From a bacterium (GTDB lineage: Bacteria > Electryoneota > RPQS01): 64,000 bases of DNA. Positions within the stretch are counted from its first letter, which is position 1. Each line of letters starts with the position of its first letter. The translations under genes were made by a program, and so were the position numbers. The notes beneath the pieces were generated by a model. That model was not told the origin of the DNA. It saw only the letters and a list, made by a program, of their open reading frames with translations, and did not search any database. The stretch lies in contig JAHDVH010000005.1 of NCBI GenBank assembly GCA_023382385.1, forward strand, positions 62,001 to 126,000, in the 5' to 3' direction. This document shows positions 18,559 through 27,829 of this stretch, piece after piece.

Positions 18559-20808
18559 GTGAAAATACTGAATAGTGTGTTAATGACCTTGGCGCTGGTA
18601 GTCTGGAGCAGCGTCATGGCGAACGAGCGAAGCAGTCCTCGAGATTTGAATGAATGCAATGTAGATGAGGAAGTCGTCTTGCAGGATAGCGAGAACGGGC
18701 AGTATCTCGATTTCGAGATCGAAGATGCGGAAGGTGAATGCGGCCGACGTCCGACCGACGAGTATGTTTTTCAGTTGATCGTGAACGAAGCCGGCCTGTT
18801 TACTTTCAGCCTTGATGAGTTTGAGGCGCAAGGCTGGATGTATATTCTGACCGGCTGCTGTGACGGAGAACAACTTTTCCCGCGCGGACTGGTGGAAGAC
18901 TACAGCTACCTTCGTTGTATCTGGCTCACGCCGGGCACGTACTACTTGCTGATCGAAGGTGAACAAGGTGACTACGTTCTGGGCATCGAGTCCTGCGACC
19001 ATCCCTGCACTTCGGTTCCGTTCGAAGACGGATTCACGTATGAAGGGAATAGCATCGTCTTTGTTGAGACAGTGGATGCAAGTTCGAGCGAACCGAACTA
19101 CGGCGGACCCTGGCAAACGGATGGTGTGCCATGCCAAGACGAATCTGCGAATCCGGAATCAGAATGGCGTGGTTTCGGCTACTACAACTGGTATAATCAG
19201 GATTTCGGCTGGACCCACCTCTTCGACTTAGAAGGAAACACGTGTGCCGATTACTCGATTGACTCGGCCTTTGTGGTGGTCTGTGCGTATGAGATTGATT
19301 ATAATCAAGGTGAAGGTCAAGGGAATCCGGCACGCGATGCTTCCTACTGTCAGTGGGACTATTTGAGTGCGATTGAAGGTGATGGTCCGCTCGGCATCCT
19401 GAACTGGGATGCCTCGCCCGGAAGCAATCTATCAGTCTCTGAGACGCGGCTCTGGATTCCGACGCAATTTCTGGAAGACGGTCAGGTTGACCTTTGGCTG
19501 GATATAGACGCCATGTCAACGACGTGCGCGTGGGCGACGGAAGTTTGGTCATCCAAACTTGTCGTCTACATGAGCTGCAGACAGATTCCTCCGACTCCTG
19601 ATGGGTATGACTTGGGCGATTTGCCGTCTTTGAGTGGCCAAGAGCAACCGTGCTATCCGACGTATACGCCGGAAAGTGGTGGTCCTGCCAATGCCGTGTA
19701 TGCAAGTGAGAATCAAGTTGCATGGCTGGGCGAGTGTGTGACGCATGAGTTGTCGCCGCTGATGCCGGACTTCGATGCCTGTGACGACGGAATTTTCTTC
19801 GTGCCGGGAAATCATCCTGACGGTGCATGGATGCCGGGGGATGAAGTTTGCGTGGATGTGACCATCACGACGGGTCCGGCGTATGTGCAAGGCACGCCGC
19901 TGTTCGTCTGGGGCTGGAAAGACGGAAACCTCGACTGCGACTTTGATGACATATTGAGTCCGGAAGAGGGAGACGAGATCAGCGAGTGCATTATCCCCGG
20001 GGAGATGGTGTTCCCCGGCGGGCCGAACATGACCTTCACCCAACGATTCTGCTTCCTTGATCCGGGAGTGCTGGACATGGGTCGTTACGACGGACACTTC
20101 CGGTTCAGGTTGTTGTCGGCAGGAGGTGAGATTCCCTCCCGCAACGGACAATATCTTGACTGCAGTTCGGCGCAGACGTTTGTAGATGAGGTGCTGGGCG
20201 AAACGGAAGACTATATCATTGAGGACTTCCAGTTGCCGGTTGAACTGCTGTCATTCACCGCAAACGGTCAGAACGGACGAGTTGTTCTGAGCTGGACTAC
20301 CGCGACAGAGAATGAGAATGACGCATTTGAAGTTCAGCGCTGGGAAGGCAGTGGATGGCGTCGCGCGGGCGACTTAGTGGACGGTGCGGGAACAAGTGCG
20401 CGTCAGCGCAGCTATCAATTTGTCGACCACAACGTCACGGCCGGCCAGACGTATCGCTACAGCCTGATTACGATTGATATGCGCGGCAATCGCGTCGTCG
20501 TAGGTGAGGTCGAGAGTCTTGTAGAACCGTTGAACGCCGTCGTGGTTGAGTTTGCACTGCATCAGAACTTCCCAAATCCGTTTAACCCGAGCACGCAGAT
20601 TAGCTATGACCTCGCGCAAGCGGCAAATGTGAATCTTGCGGTGTTCGACCTTTTGGGTCGCCAAGTGGCGACATTGGTCAATGGCTCACAGCAAGCGGGT
20701 CGTTATTCGGTGAACTTCGATGCGACCACGCTGCCGAGCGGCATGTATTTCTACCGACTCGAAACTGAGCAGTTCACGGACATCAGGAAGATGATGCTGC
20801 TAAAGTAA
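18559..20808 (+). CDS. Secreted GEVED-domain protein with T9SS-like sorting tail
   Basis: 749 residues. The start is a GTG at 18559 behind GGAGGAG (18549-18555). The overlapping ATG at 18557 is followed at once by a stop, and the next in-frame ATG (18583) would shorten the signal peptide. After the signal peptide comes a PPC-like beta domain (YVFQLIVNEAGLFTFSLDEF). The segment at residues ~350-555, from YDLGDLPSL to GETEDYIIEDF, fits a GEVED domain. A short Fn3-like unit (VELLSFTANGQNGRVVLSW) precedes the sorting tail (HQNFPNPFNPST ... GMYFYRLE ... MMLLK). The predicted location is the cell surface. Cys residues are frequent in the N-terminal half. Confidence 0.85.
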   Translation: MKILNSVLMTLALVVWSSVMANERSSPRDLNECNVDEEVVLQDSENGQYLDFEIEDAEGECGRRPTDEYVFQLIVNEAGLFTFSLDEFEAQGWMYILTGCCDGEQLFPRGLVEDYSYLRCIWLTPGTYYLLIEGEQGDYVLGIESCDHPCTSVPFEDGFTYEGNSIVFVETVDASSSEPNYGGPWQTDGVPCQDESANPESEWRGFGYYNWYNQDFGWTHLFDLEGNTCADYSIDSAFVVVCAYEIDYNQGEGQGNPARDASYCQWDYLSAIEGDGPLGILNWDASPGSNLSVSETRLWIPTQFLEDGQVDLWLDIDAMSTTCAWATEVWSSKLVVYMSCRQIPPTPDGYDLGDLPSLSGQEQPCYPTYTPESGGPANAVYASENQVAWLGECVTHELSPLMPDFDACDDGIFFVPGNHPDGAWMPGDEVCVDVTITTGPAYVQGTPLFVWGWKDGNLDCDFDDILSPEEGDEISECIIPGEMVFPGGPNMTFTQRFCFLDPGVLDMGRYDGHFRFRLLSAGGEIPSRNGQYLDCSSAQTFVDEVLGETEDYIIEDFQLPVELLSFTANGQNGRVVLSWTTATENENDAFEVQRWEGSGWRRAGDLVDGAGTSARQRSYQFVDHNVTAGQTYRYSLITIDMRGNRVVVGEVESLVEPLNAVVVEFALHQNFPNPFNPSTQISYDLAQAANVNLAVFDLLGRQVATLVNGSQQAGRYSVNFDATTLPSGMYFYRLETEQFTDIRKMMLLK

Positions 20809-20835
20809 GGGACTCCGATCTCCCTGAAGTGAAAG

Positions 20836-20867
20836 ACCCCCGGTGGCCGCTCCCCACCGGGGGTTTT
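20836..20867 (+). terminator. Intrinsic terminator overlapping the next promoter
   Basis: An 11-bp stem (ACCCCCGGTGG at 20836-20846 pairing with 20854-20864) ends in TTTT. The T-tract merges with the -35 hexamer of the next gene (TTGACT at 20866). Confidence 0.85.
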
Positions 20868-20894
20868 GACTTTCCGGCGCATCTGTTGTAAATT
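20866..20894 (+). promoter_or_regulatory. Promoter of the LRR lipoprotein gene
   Basis: TTGACT (20866-20871), 17-nt spacer, TAAATT (20889-20894). It is the same -35/-10 pair and spacing as the tRNA-Phe promoter. The start codon is at 20923 behind GAGGAGGG. Confidence 0.75.
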
Positions 20895-20922
20895 GGGAAT
20901 GATAAGCCGCGAGGAGGGAACT

Positions 20923-22071
20923 ATGCGTGCAATCATTTGGGCTTTGGCGGCAATGGCTCTCGTTATGTGGAGCTGCGACAAGGATAAGAGCGGGGTTGGG
21001 CGGCTGGATCAGGTTGTAAGTTTTGCGGACTCCGCGCTGGAGGGAGCGATCCGTGCGGCTTTGCAGAAACCGACGGGTGATCTGACCCTTGGTGACGTGG
21101 AAGGATTGCAAAGGCTTAACGGCCAAGAGTGGGGAATTCGGAATCTTGAGGGAATTGAGCGGCTCCGCTCGCTTAACTATCTCAATCTGCGATATAATCT
21201 GATTGAGACGATCGCTCCGTTGGCGGAATTAACTGAACTCGACTCAATACTACTGGATAACAATCAGATTTCTGATTGGAGTCCTCTCGGCTCCTTGGTA
21301 ACGATACGTTACGTGTCAATCGGCGGAAACAACGCTCCGGATCTCAGTCCTCTGTCTATGCTGACGGTCATGAGCTATTTGAACGCTTCGTACACGGGTG
21401 CAACCAGCGGGGAGCCGCTGCGAAGTTGTCAGGGGCTGCGATCGTTGCATATGGACGGAAATGCGTTTGAAGACATTGAGTTTGTCCGCGGCTTGCCGCA
21501 ATTGCAGGTATTGACGACCGCGAACTCTCAGGTTAGCGACCTGTCGCCGCTGCAGAACACCGCGAATCTTCGTGAGCTGGATATCCACAACACACCGGTG
21601 ACGGATATCAGCGCGCTGAGCCAAACGAGATTCCTGAGGCGCTTATCGGCGTGGCAGTGCAATATTGCGGACGTGGAGCCATTGCGCGGTTTGACGGGGC
21701 TGGAGTTTCTCGAATTGTCCTTGAACGCGATTTCGAATGTGGAGCCACTGAGGAATCTGACGAACCTGACTTCGCTCATGTTGTCCGACAATCAGATTAC
21801 AGACGTGTCCATGTTGAGCGGGCTATCGAACGTGGACAGTCTGCGTCTCGGAGCGAACCAGATTACAAGTATCTCCGCGCTCTCGCAAATGACAAGCATG
21901 AGCTATGTCGTGCTGTCGAATAACCAGATTGCGGATCTCAGGCCGCTTGACCAGAATAGCGGGCTTGGGCAATTCGATCAGGTCTACGTGCAGAATAATC
22001 CGCTTTCAGACAGTTCGCGTTTCTATTGGATACCGCGGCTTGAAGCGCGCGGCGTTATCGTCTACGATTAA
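20923..22071 (+). CDS. Leucine-rich-repeat lipoprotein
   Basis: 382 residues from the ATG at 20923. The N-terminal hydrophobic stretch ends MWSC, a plausible lipobox with Cys18. From about residue 75 onwards there are roughly thirteen 22-residue LRR units of the internalin/SDS22 kind (LNYLNLRYNLIETIAPLAEL, LTSLMLSDNQITDVSMLSGL, VDSLRLGANQITSISALSQM). Several units near 21320-21470 are degenerate. The fold should be an open curved solenoid for protein binding on the outside of the cell or in the periplasm; the ligand is unknown. The next gene begins 18 nt downstream and may be co-transcribed. Confidence 0.88.
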   Translation: MRAIIWALAAMALVMWSCDKDKSGVGRLDQVVSFADSALEGAIRAALQKPTGDLTLGDVEGLQRLNGQEWGIRNLEGIERLRSLNYLNLRYNLIETIAPLAELTELDSILLDNNQISDWSPLGSLVTIRYVSIGGNNAPDLSPLSMLTVMSYLNASYTGATSGEPLRSCQGLRSLHMDGNAFEDIEFVRGLPQLQVLTTANSQVSDLSPLQNTANLRELDIHNTPVTDISALSQTRFLRRLSAWQCNIADVEPLRGLTGLEFLELSLNAISNVEPLRNLTNLTSLMLSDNQITDVSMLSGLSNVDSLRLGANQITSISALSQMTSMSYVVLSNNQIADLRPLDQNSGLGQFDQVYVQNNPLSDSSRFYWIPRLEARGVIVYD

Positions 22072-22089
22072 GCAACAGGACGGAAGTCT

Positions 22090-23199
22090 TTGCGGCATTG
22101 GCTGATTACCACGACGCTAAACAACAACCTGCTGAAGGCCAAACTTCCGCCGCTGCTCGAGGCACTGCCGGACCTGGAGATAACGTTTGTCACGGATCGA
22201 ATCGGCCCGCAGATGGAACGCGTCCGGTGGGTTGTTCCGCCGCGCTGGCTGCACAGGTTAGCTGGGCGACTGATCTCCCGTGAGTTAGTCTTGTGGCGCG
22301 AGATTTCCCGCAAGCAAGTCGAGCGGGTGATGGTGTATAATGCGGTGCCGCACTTATTGCTGGCTTATCCTCCAGCGAAATTCTTCGGCAAGAAGCTGGA
22401 CCTGCATTTAATTGCGGGTCAGCTCGACTTGGATTTTGCGGACCGCCCGCAGGTGATGGTGAACCGCGTTGTGCGCAGACTGTCGAACCCGAAATGGATC
22501 GAGCATCGTGTGCGCAAAATCGCATTTACGTATTGTGATCGGCTGTTTGTCCCGGGTTGCCGTGCCCGGGATTTCTTACTCAGGATGGGAGTGCCGGAGC
22601 AACGGATCGTGAACATCCACAGCGCCGTGAACCCTGAAGTCTACTGTCCCGACGGACGTGAGCGGGATATCGATGTGCTGGTGATTGCGAATTTGCAAAA
22701 GCGAAAGCGGCCGGAACTGACCGTGAAGATACTTGAAGCAGTGCTTGAGCAAAAGCCGGATGCGAAGTTTGTGTGGATCGGGGACGGACACTTGCGAGAC
22801 GAGGTGCTGGGTTGGGTGGCGAATTCGCCCATTCGTGATCATACAGAGATGATTGGCCACACGGATGATGTTTTAAGTTTTGACCGAAGGGCCAAGGTCT
22901 ATCTCTTGAATTCCATTTCGGAAGGACTCTCGTGTGCGACGATGGAAGCGATGTCTGCAGGAGCAGTTCCGGTGACGAGCGATGCGGGCGACATGGCGGA
23001 GGTTGTGCGGACCGGGGAGACCGGGGAGCTAATCATGGACGGCGACAATCCGGCAGAATATGCAAGGGTCATTTTGGGATTACTGTATGATGATAGCAGA
23101 CGAGAGCAGTTGGCGCGAGCCGGTCGGGATCTGATTGTTCGGGAACACAGTTTTGCCGCGATTATAAAGGCGTGGAAGAGCCTTGACAGCGGCAGGTAA
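22090..23199 (+). CDS. GT4-family glycosyltransferase
   Basis: 369 residues. The start is a TTG at 22090 behind AGGACGGAAG; it gives a proper first beta strand (HWLITTTLNNN), whereas the next ATG (22213) would delete it. The C-terminal half has the GT4 Rossmann pattern: DVLVIANLQKRKRPELTVKIL, a nucleotide-sugar-binding segment (FVWIGDGHLRDE), and the EX7E motif E-GLSCATM-E followed by AMSAGAVPVTSDAGDMAEVV. It transfers a sugar from an activated donor, with cell-envelope polysaccharide or glycan assembly the likely setting. Acceptor and donor cannot be read from the sequence. Confidence 0.88.
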   Translation: MRHWLITTTLNNNLLKAKLPPLLEALPDLEITFVTDRIGPQMERVRWVVPPRWLHRLAGRLISRELVLWREISRKQVERVMVYNAVPHLLLAYPPAKFFGKKLDLHLIAGQLDLDFADRPQVMVNRVVRRLSNPKWIEHRVRKIAFTYCDRLFVPGCRARDFLLRMGVPEQRIVNIHSAVNPEVYCPDGRERDIDVLVIANLQKRKRPELTVKILEAVLEQKPDAKFVWIGDGHLRDEVLGWVANSPIRDHTEMIGHTDDVLSFDRRAKVYLLNSISEGLSCATMEAMSAGAVPVTSDAGDMAEVVRTGETGELIMDGDNPAEYARVILGLLYDDSRREQLARAGRDLIVREHSFAAIIKAWKSLDSGR

Positions 23200-23240
23200 G
23201 ATGCGTTCATAGAGTGTGAACAGGAGTGGCAAACAAAGAA

Positions 23241-23272
23241 ACGGGGCGCCCCAGAAGGGCGCCCCGTCTTTT
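23241..23272. terminator. Bidirectional intrinsic terminator
   Basis: An 11-bp stem (ACGGGGCGCCC at 23241-23251 pairing with 23257-23267) is followed by CTTTTC on the plus strand and by TTCTTTGTTT on the minus strand. It separates the convergent glycosyltransferase and Cys-rich protein genes. Confidence 0.85.
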
Positions 23273-23290
23273 CATTCATCGAGATGTGCG

Positions 23291-26200
23291 TTAGTTGCAG
23301 TCGGCGACGACGACGAACTTCTTGTAGTTCGCGAAGCCAACCGGAGCAACCCATTCAGCATCTCCGGCCGTCCGGAAGACGGTATCTTCGAGCAGATAGT
23401 CAGGATCGGCACCGCCATCCGGGTCACCATCGGAGTTCGGATTGGTCGTGCTGTAGATCAAGTAGTTGGCATCCTGTGGAGCCGTGAAGAACAACTTGGC
23501 GCCGCCATTGCCTGGAGCGAGGTAGATCGTCAAATCGATGATCGGATCGCAGGGCTGCGCGCAAGGACTCAGACAGAAGGCCAAGTCAAATGTTTCAGGC
23601 GTCTGCGGCACACCTGCGGTATAGAGGAGCGATGAGCCTTCATCGCTGTCTCCGCTGCTGCCCCACAGGAAGCGACAGTCATCTGGGCTTCCAACCGACG
23701 TGCCCTGAATGCTAATCCAACCGCTGGTCAATTCGCAGCACGTGCCTGCAGGCCAGTTGTAGGTGTACGCAAGAGCCTCATACACATCGAGGTAGACCAA
23801 CCCTGACGGGTCACCATTCAGCGATGCAGTGATGTCGCAGACCGGACCGGCTGCAATGTCCGGTGCTCCGGCGAGATCAGACCAAACCTGAATTGAGAAG
23901 GTCATCGGGTTTTCATCACAAGGATTGAAGTTCGCAGCCTGTGTGGTGATACCCCAGAAGTTAATGGCATCGAATCCATTCACTCCAGCCGGCAGGGTGA
24001 AGCTGTCATAACGCTTGAGCGTTCCCAAAACGTCAGAAACGCCGAACGTCCAATCACCTGTCGGAACGGTGACCGGCTGACTAAAGGCGGACTCACCCGG
24101 GCAGTCGTTCAAGACCACGCACGGTTCGCAGGAGACCGAGAGAGTATACTTCGATCCACAGGGAGCTTCGGTAAGGCCTTGAAGTGGCGCGGAAATAATG
24201 TAGTAGTCGCCTGCCGACAAGCATGCAGAGACCGTATGAGTGCTGCACTCAAAGGCCGAACTGAACGAAATCGTCGTTGCCGGACAGTCGCTGGTGATCC
24301 AGAGACTGTTAGGCAGTTCGCCCTGAGCGGTTGCCGTAATACGGGAGTCGCCAGTCAGGGTAATCTTATACCAGTCAAGGTCGCGGAAAGTCGAGTCATT
24401 ACGGGTGTAGTAACCCCACGAACCGCACTTAGTATCGCCGCAGGAAATCGTCTCAAAAGACGGCGGTACGGCGTTACAGCCTTCGTTCGTGCCGACAAAA
24501 CCGGGGCCGCAATCCGTCTCGGCTTCGTTGTCATTGCAGGTAATCGGGCAGGGCTGGCAGCAGGACACTGCAATTGAATACTGTCCGACGTCACCCGGTG
24601 CATAACCCGTCACGAGCAGGAAGTAGGTGCCCGGCGTAAGGTCTACGCAGCGAATGAATGACAAGCCGCCGACGGTTCCGCACTGGTCATCATCTTCCGC
24701 AGAATAGGCAACACAGCAGTTTGCTTCGTCAAAGAGATACAAGCGCTGGTCGTAGGCCTGCGGGCCGTCACAGCCCTTGAAGTTGTAGGTACCTGCGGTG
24801 GTGATATTGAGTTCCCACAATTCGCCTTCATTGCCAATCGCGCACGGGTCACCGGCGCCGATCGTCGTACCCACGATGGCCGGAGTAGAGCCGGCGCAGG
24901 ACACGGTTGCGGTGTAGTCGGGAATACAGGTTACGAGGTTGCAGGTCAACGTTGCCGTATACTGCGCGCCGCAGGTTACACCGGTCAGGAACGCGGTGGA
25001 AACATAGGCGTAGTAGGTGCCGGGTTCGAGACGACCTGTAAGTGTGGCCGTCGAGCAGGCCTGCTCAATCGCACTTCCGAGCACGATGGCTTCGTCACAT
25101 TCGAGTCCTGCGGGGCCGGCTTGGAAAATGGCAATCAACACGCAGAATTCGGCGGTCACGCTAAAGGAAACGTCCGACGTTTGTGTGACGGTGAACTCGA
25201 AGAAGTCGTCATCGGAGCTATTCACTCCACCGACTGTAAAGGTGCCCGAGGTACCGCAAATGGTCTCACCGCAGTCAATCGAACCGAAGTTCTCGGCGGC
25301 GGCAAAACAGCCACCATTGGTGACGTCTACATAGTTGGTACCGCACGTCGGTTCGCCTTCAGGGGTCGAGCCGCCCGGGCAGGTCACATCGCAGACCTGT
25401 TCAGTCGTGCAGGTGACAGGCGTACAGCCGACATTGGATTCACCATAGACGGTAATCAGATAGAAACCATTGGCCGGAGCCGAGAAGAAGCTGCTGTGGT
25501 CTGTCCATGTGCAGCCATTGAACACCCACTGCTCACATAGCGGACGAGCAGAACTATTCCACAGCAATGACGGCCAAAGCGAGCGGAAGGCACCACCGGC
25601 GCCGCCATTATCGCCGGGACCCGTCCAGCTTACGTATTCGATTGAAACGAAGAAGGGACCGTTGACGCAGGTATTCATTGGAACCGTCAGGGTTGCCAAT
25701 TGTCCGGCAGCATTCGTCGTCGTATAGGAAACCAACTGAGAGCTGAAGAGATTGTTTCCGGGATTCGCGCAGGAGTCCGCCGAGCAGTTTGAGGTGCCGT
25801 AGAGATTTACACGATATACGGCTGTACCAGCACCGTTTGCACCCGTGATTCCGAAGGCTGCCGCATTGGCAACCTGAAAGCGGACGGAGTCCACACGGTA
25901 GGGATAATCCGGATCGCCGGGGCAGGAGGGACCCGGGTTAATCCAGCCGGAGAACTCAAAGCCTGACGACGCATTTAAGAACCCAGAAGCTGCCGTAGCA
26001 CCTTGGATTATCGTGCAGACGACGTCGAGCGGATTGTTCTCTTCGCGGAACTCATCGGCGATGCCGGGCAACAAGTTCGAAGTCTCATTTGTGGAGACTG
26101 CGCGGTGCTCTGCAAGAAACTCCGATACCGACTGGCCAGTGCTCAGCTCGCGATTCACACGGCCCGCGAAGGGGTTGCTCTGCACCTTGCCCGATACGGA

Positions 26201-26389
26201 AGCAACCTCACCTTGAACAGGGGTGGCTGTTTCGCTGATGCCGGGAGCCTTTGCAACGGCTACGCTCTGAGCCACGTCGCGCTTGGCCAAACTGTTTGAA
26301 GTCTTGGACAGAGTTGCGTACGCCGACATCGCCACAGCGATACAGACGCAAGTTATGACACTAGTCCACAACCACTTGTTTTTAATCAT
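23291..26389 (-). CDS. Large Cys-rich secreted protein with PPC-like domains and FYVV-class C-terminus
   Basis: 1032 residues. Two ATGs are possible: 26395 (3 nt after GAGGAG) and 26389 (9 nt after); I prefer the second. The signal peptide is KNKWLWTSVITCVCIAVAMSAYA. The body contains repeated prepeptidase-C-terminal-like (PPC) beta domains, recognisable by LTPGTYFLLVTGYAPGDVGQ, LEPGTYYAYVSTAF and LSAGDYYIISAP, separated by Cys-rich linkers (CTTEQVCDVTCPGG, CCQPCPITCND). Unlike most secreted proteins here it lacks the PNPFN/LLLK tail. It ends in an Fn3-like unit (LTIYLAPGNGGAKLFFTAP ... YKKFVVVADCN) resembling the end of the 1901-aa protein. A structured leader and a promoter lie upstream. 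Confidence 0.82.
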   Translation of the reverse strand: MIKNKWLWTSVITCVCIAVAMSAYATLSKTSNSLAKRDVAQSVAVAKAPGISETATPVQGEVASVSGKVQSNPFAGRVNRELSTGQSVSEFLAEHRAVSTNETSNLLPGIADEFREENNPLDVVCTIIQGATAASGFLNASSGFEFSGWINPGPSCPGDPDYPYRVDSVRFQVANAAAFGITGANGAGTAVYRVNLYGTSNCSADSCANPGNNLFSSQLVSYTTTNAAGQLATLTVPMNTCVNGPFFVSIEYVSWTGPGDNGGAGGAFRSLWPSLLWNSSARPLCEQWVFNGCTWTDHSSFFSAPANGFYLITVYGESNVGCTPVTCTTEQVCDVTCPGGSTPEGEPTCGTNYVDVTNGGCFAAAENFGSIDCGETICGTSGTFTVGGVNSSDDDFFEFTVTQTSDVSFSVTAEFCVLIAIFQAGPAGLECDEAIVLGSAIEQACSTATLTGRLEPGTYYAYVSTAFLTGVTCGAQYTATLTCNLVTCIPDYTATVSCAGSTPAIVGTTIGAGDPCAIGNEGELWELNITTAGTYNFKGCDGPQAYDQRLYLFDEANCCVAYSAEDDDQCGTVGGLSFIRCVDLTPGTYFLLVTGYAPGDVGQYSIAVSCCQPCPITCNDNEAETDCGPGFVGTNEGCNAVPPSFETISCGDTKCGSWGYYTRNDSTFRDLDWYKITLTGDSRITATAQGELPNSLWITSDCPATTISFSSAFECSTHTVSACLSAGDYYIISAPLQGLTEAPCGSKYTLSVSCEPCVVLNDCPGESAFSQPVTVPTGDWTFGVSDVLGTLKRYDSFTLPAGVNGFDAINFWGITTQAANFNPCDENPMTFSIQVWSDLAGAPDIAAGPVCDITASLNGDPSGLVYLDVYEALAYTYNWPAGTCCELTSGWISIQGTSVGSPDDCRFLWGSSGDSDEGSSLLYTAGVPQTPETFDLAFCLSPCAQPCDPIIDLTIYLAPGNGGAKLFFTAPQDANYLIYSTTNPNSDGDPDGGADPDYLLEDTVFRTAGDAEWVAPVGFANYKKFVVVADCN

Positions 26390-26424
26390 GTTCATGCTCT
26401 CCTCAAAATAATTAGTCTCAGGCT

Positions 26425-26493
26425 TGAAGGTTTCTTCACCTTCAGTCTACTTTGCTTCAATGTCATTCATAAGGACTCACTTCGACGTGAGTC
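26425..26493 (-). promoter_or_regulatory. Two hairpins in the leader of the Cys-rich protein gene
   Basis: TGAAGGT/ACCTTCA (26425-26431 and 26438-26444, 6-nt loop) and GACTCAC/GTGAGTC (26474-26480 and 26487-26493, 6-nt loop) are perfect 7-bp inverted repeats. They lie between the predicted transcription start (~26501) and the start codon. Either RNA structure or dyad operators are possible. Confidence 0.5.
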
Positions 26494-26507
26494 TCACACA
26501 GTTTAGA

Positions 26508-26536
26508 AATATAGTCACGGAACAACTGAAAGTCAC
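26508..26536 (-). promoter_or_regulatory. Promoter of the Cys-rich protein gene
   Basis: On the minus strand GTGACT (26531-26536), 17-nt spacer, TATATT (26508-26513) continuing as TATATTTC, close to the TAnnTTTG form. It predicts a leader of about 105-110 nt. Confidence 0.55.
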
Positions 26537-26803
26537 GTAAAGTTCGGTCGATTGTTAAGAATGCCTGCAAATTTTCTTTCACATCACAAGACAGAAAAAC
26601 AAGGAAAATCAGAATCTTAACTATTATTCAAGTCATGCAGAAGGATTTCACAGCTTGAGACCCCTACCATGCCTCTTTGGGGCAAATAATAGAGACCTGC
26701 GATCAGGAAACTCCGCGAGTTTTGTGGGTCAACGAAGTTTTGCGTTTCGTGAACGAACCAACATGCCCAACAATGACATCAGTCGCAGAGAGTAACTGAA
26801 CAT
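26537..26803. other. Intergenic region without recognisable features
   Basis: No gene, repeat or strong hairpin seen between the promoter of the Cys-rich protein gene and the terminator of the DHH gene. The DNA is A+T-rich. Confidence 0.4.
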
Positions 26804-26832
26804 AAGAAGCCCGCGAGTGTCGCGGGCTTCTT
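26804..26832 (-). terminator. Intrinsic terminator of the DHH gene
   Basis: A 13-bp stem (AAGAAGCCCGCGA at 26804-26816 pairing with 26820-26832) with a GTG loop starts directly after the stop codon of the minus-strand gene. No long T-tract follows, so efficiency is uncertain. Confidence 0.6.
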
Positions 26833-26833
26833 G

Positions 26834-27817
26834 TTACATACCTCTCCAAAGTTCGAAGATCTTGTGGGGCAACTCGCTGCGCGCTCGCACCAGTTCATGC
26901 CCCGAGGAGCATTCGAGCACACCGGCAGCGGCACCTTTATGTCCGTCCCCCAGATTGAGCACGCGCATAATTTCTCCGACGTCTTTGGAGTGTGGACTTT
27001 GCTGCATCGAGAGAGCGAGCGAGATGCCGACCGCAAGTCTGTTCGTCTTGCGACCATGCTGAAAGACTGGTTTTAGTTCGACGTAGCACTTTGCCCTGGG
27101 GTCCACCAGTCCGATGAGTTTCTTGTCGATACGAGCGGGCTGCAGGAAGGCCGACAAATCCACCACATAAAGTTCTCCGTTGGTATCTTCGGGAAGCAGC
27201 ACTCGATAATTCTGAATATGGTCAAGCATGCGGGACTCAAGCTCGCCATACTTGCGGGCACGCTCCCGAATCAACGGCTGATCCGCGACTTCACTGATAG
27301 GCAGGTCCCGCAGATCAAAGACCAAAGAGCGCAGAAACTCGGCATGCTCAGAGCGCGAGGAAGACGGTGCTTTGATGGCGCGATCAATGCGGCTGCCCGG
27401 TGTGTCGGCCCGCCAATCGTCAAGCGAATCGAACGCGAAGCTGTCAATCAGGTCTGCAATGTTCGCAAGCTCAGCGTAATCGTCGGGCAGTTCATCCTGT
27501 TCCGCAAAATAGTCATAGATGACACGCACACACGAGGGAGCTTCCGCAAAGCGGCCGGGGATAGTCGCGGGATCAATCCGCCGTAATCTGAGTTCCTCGA
27601 GATTTCCCGCATGGTGATCAAACCACATTCCGCACTGAAGGGGATAAGGGAGATCGCAGACAATGTCTTCCAAAGTGATCGGTATTTCCGCTTTAGCAAC
27701 AGTGATCGGTCCTGCAAAACGGATATCCACGATGTCAAATCCCCACGACAACAGCGATGCACCCACAACTCCGTCGAAATCGTCGTGTGTAACAATGGAA
27801 GTGAGTTCAGTGGGCAT
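26834..27817 (-). CDS. DHH-family phosphoesterase
   Basis: 327 residues. The metal-binding motifs of the DHH/DHHA1 superfamily are in order: HDDFDG at residues 11-16 (usual form H-x-D-x-D-G), Asp55 in VCDLP, and Asp67-His68-His69 (WFDHH). The C-terminal substrate-binding motif reads GDGHKGAAAG (usual GGGH). Members hydrolyse phosphodiester or phosphoanhydride bonds (nanoRNA, cyclic dinucleotides, polyphosphate, RecJ-type DNA). The length and lack of extra domains fit the NrnA/exopolyphosphatase-like group, but the substrate cannot be chosen from sequence. It is cytoplasmic. The gene starts 12 nt after the upstream periplasmic-protein gene and is probably co-transcribed with it. Confidence 0.85.
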   Translation of the reverse strand: MPTELTSIVTHDDFDGVVGASLLSWGFDIVDIRFAGPITVAKAEIPITLEDIVCDLPYPLQCGMWFDHHAGNLEELRLRRIDPATIPGRFAEAPSCVRVIYDYFAEQDELPDDYAELANIADLIDSFAFDSLDDWRADTPGSRIDRAIKAPSSSRSEHAEFLRSLVFDLRDLPISEVADQPLIRERARKYGELESRMLDHIQNYRVLLPEDTNGELYVVDLSAFLQPARIDKKLIGLVDPRAKCYVELKPVFQHGRKTNRLAVGISLALSMQQSPHSKDVGEIMRVLNLGDGHKGAAAGVLECSSGHELVRARSELPHKIFELWRGM

Positions 27818-27829
27818 CGAGGACAGGTC

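Noticed and set aside
26804-26832. Terminator as evidence for an unseen plus-strand gene before 26804
   Set aside because: The hairpin is directly behind the minus-strand DHH stop codon, and no plus-strand frame with coding character precedes it.
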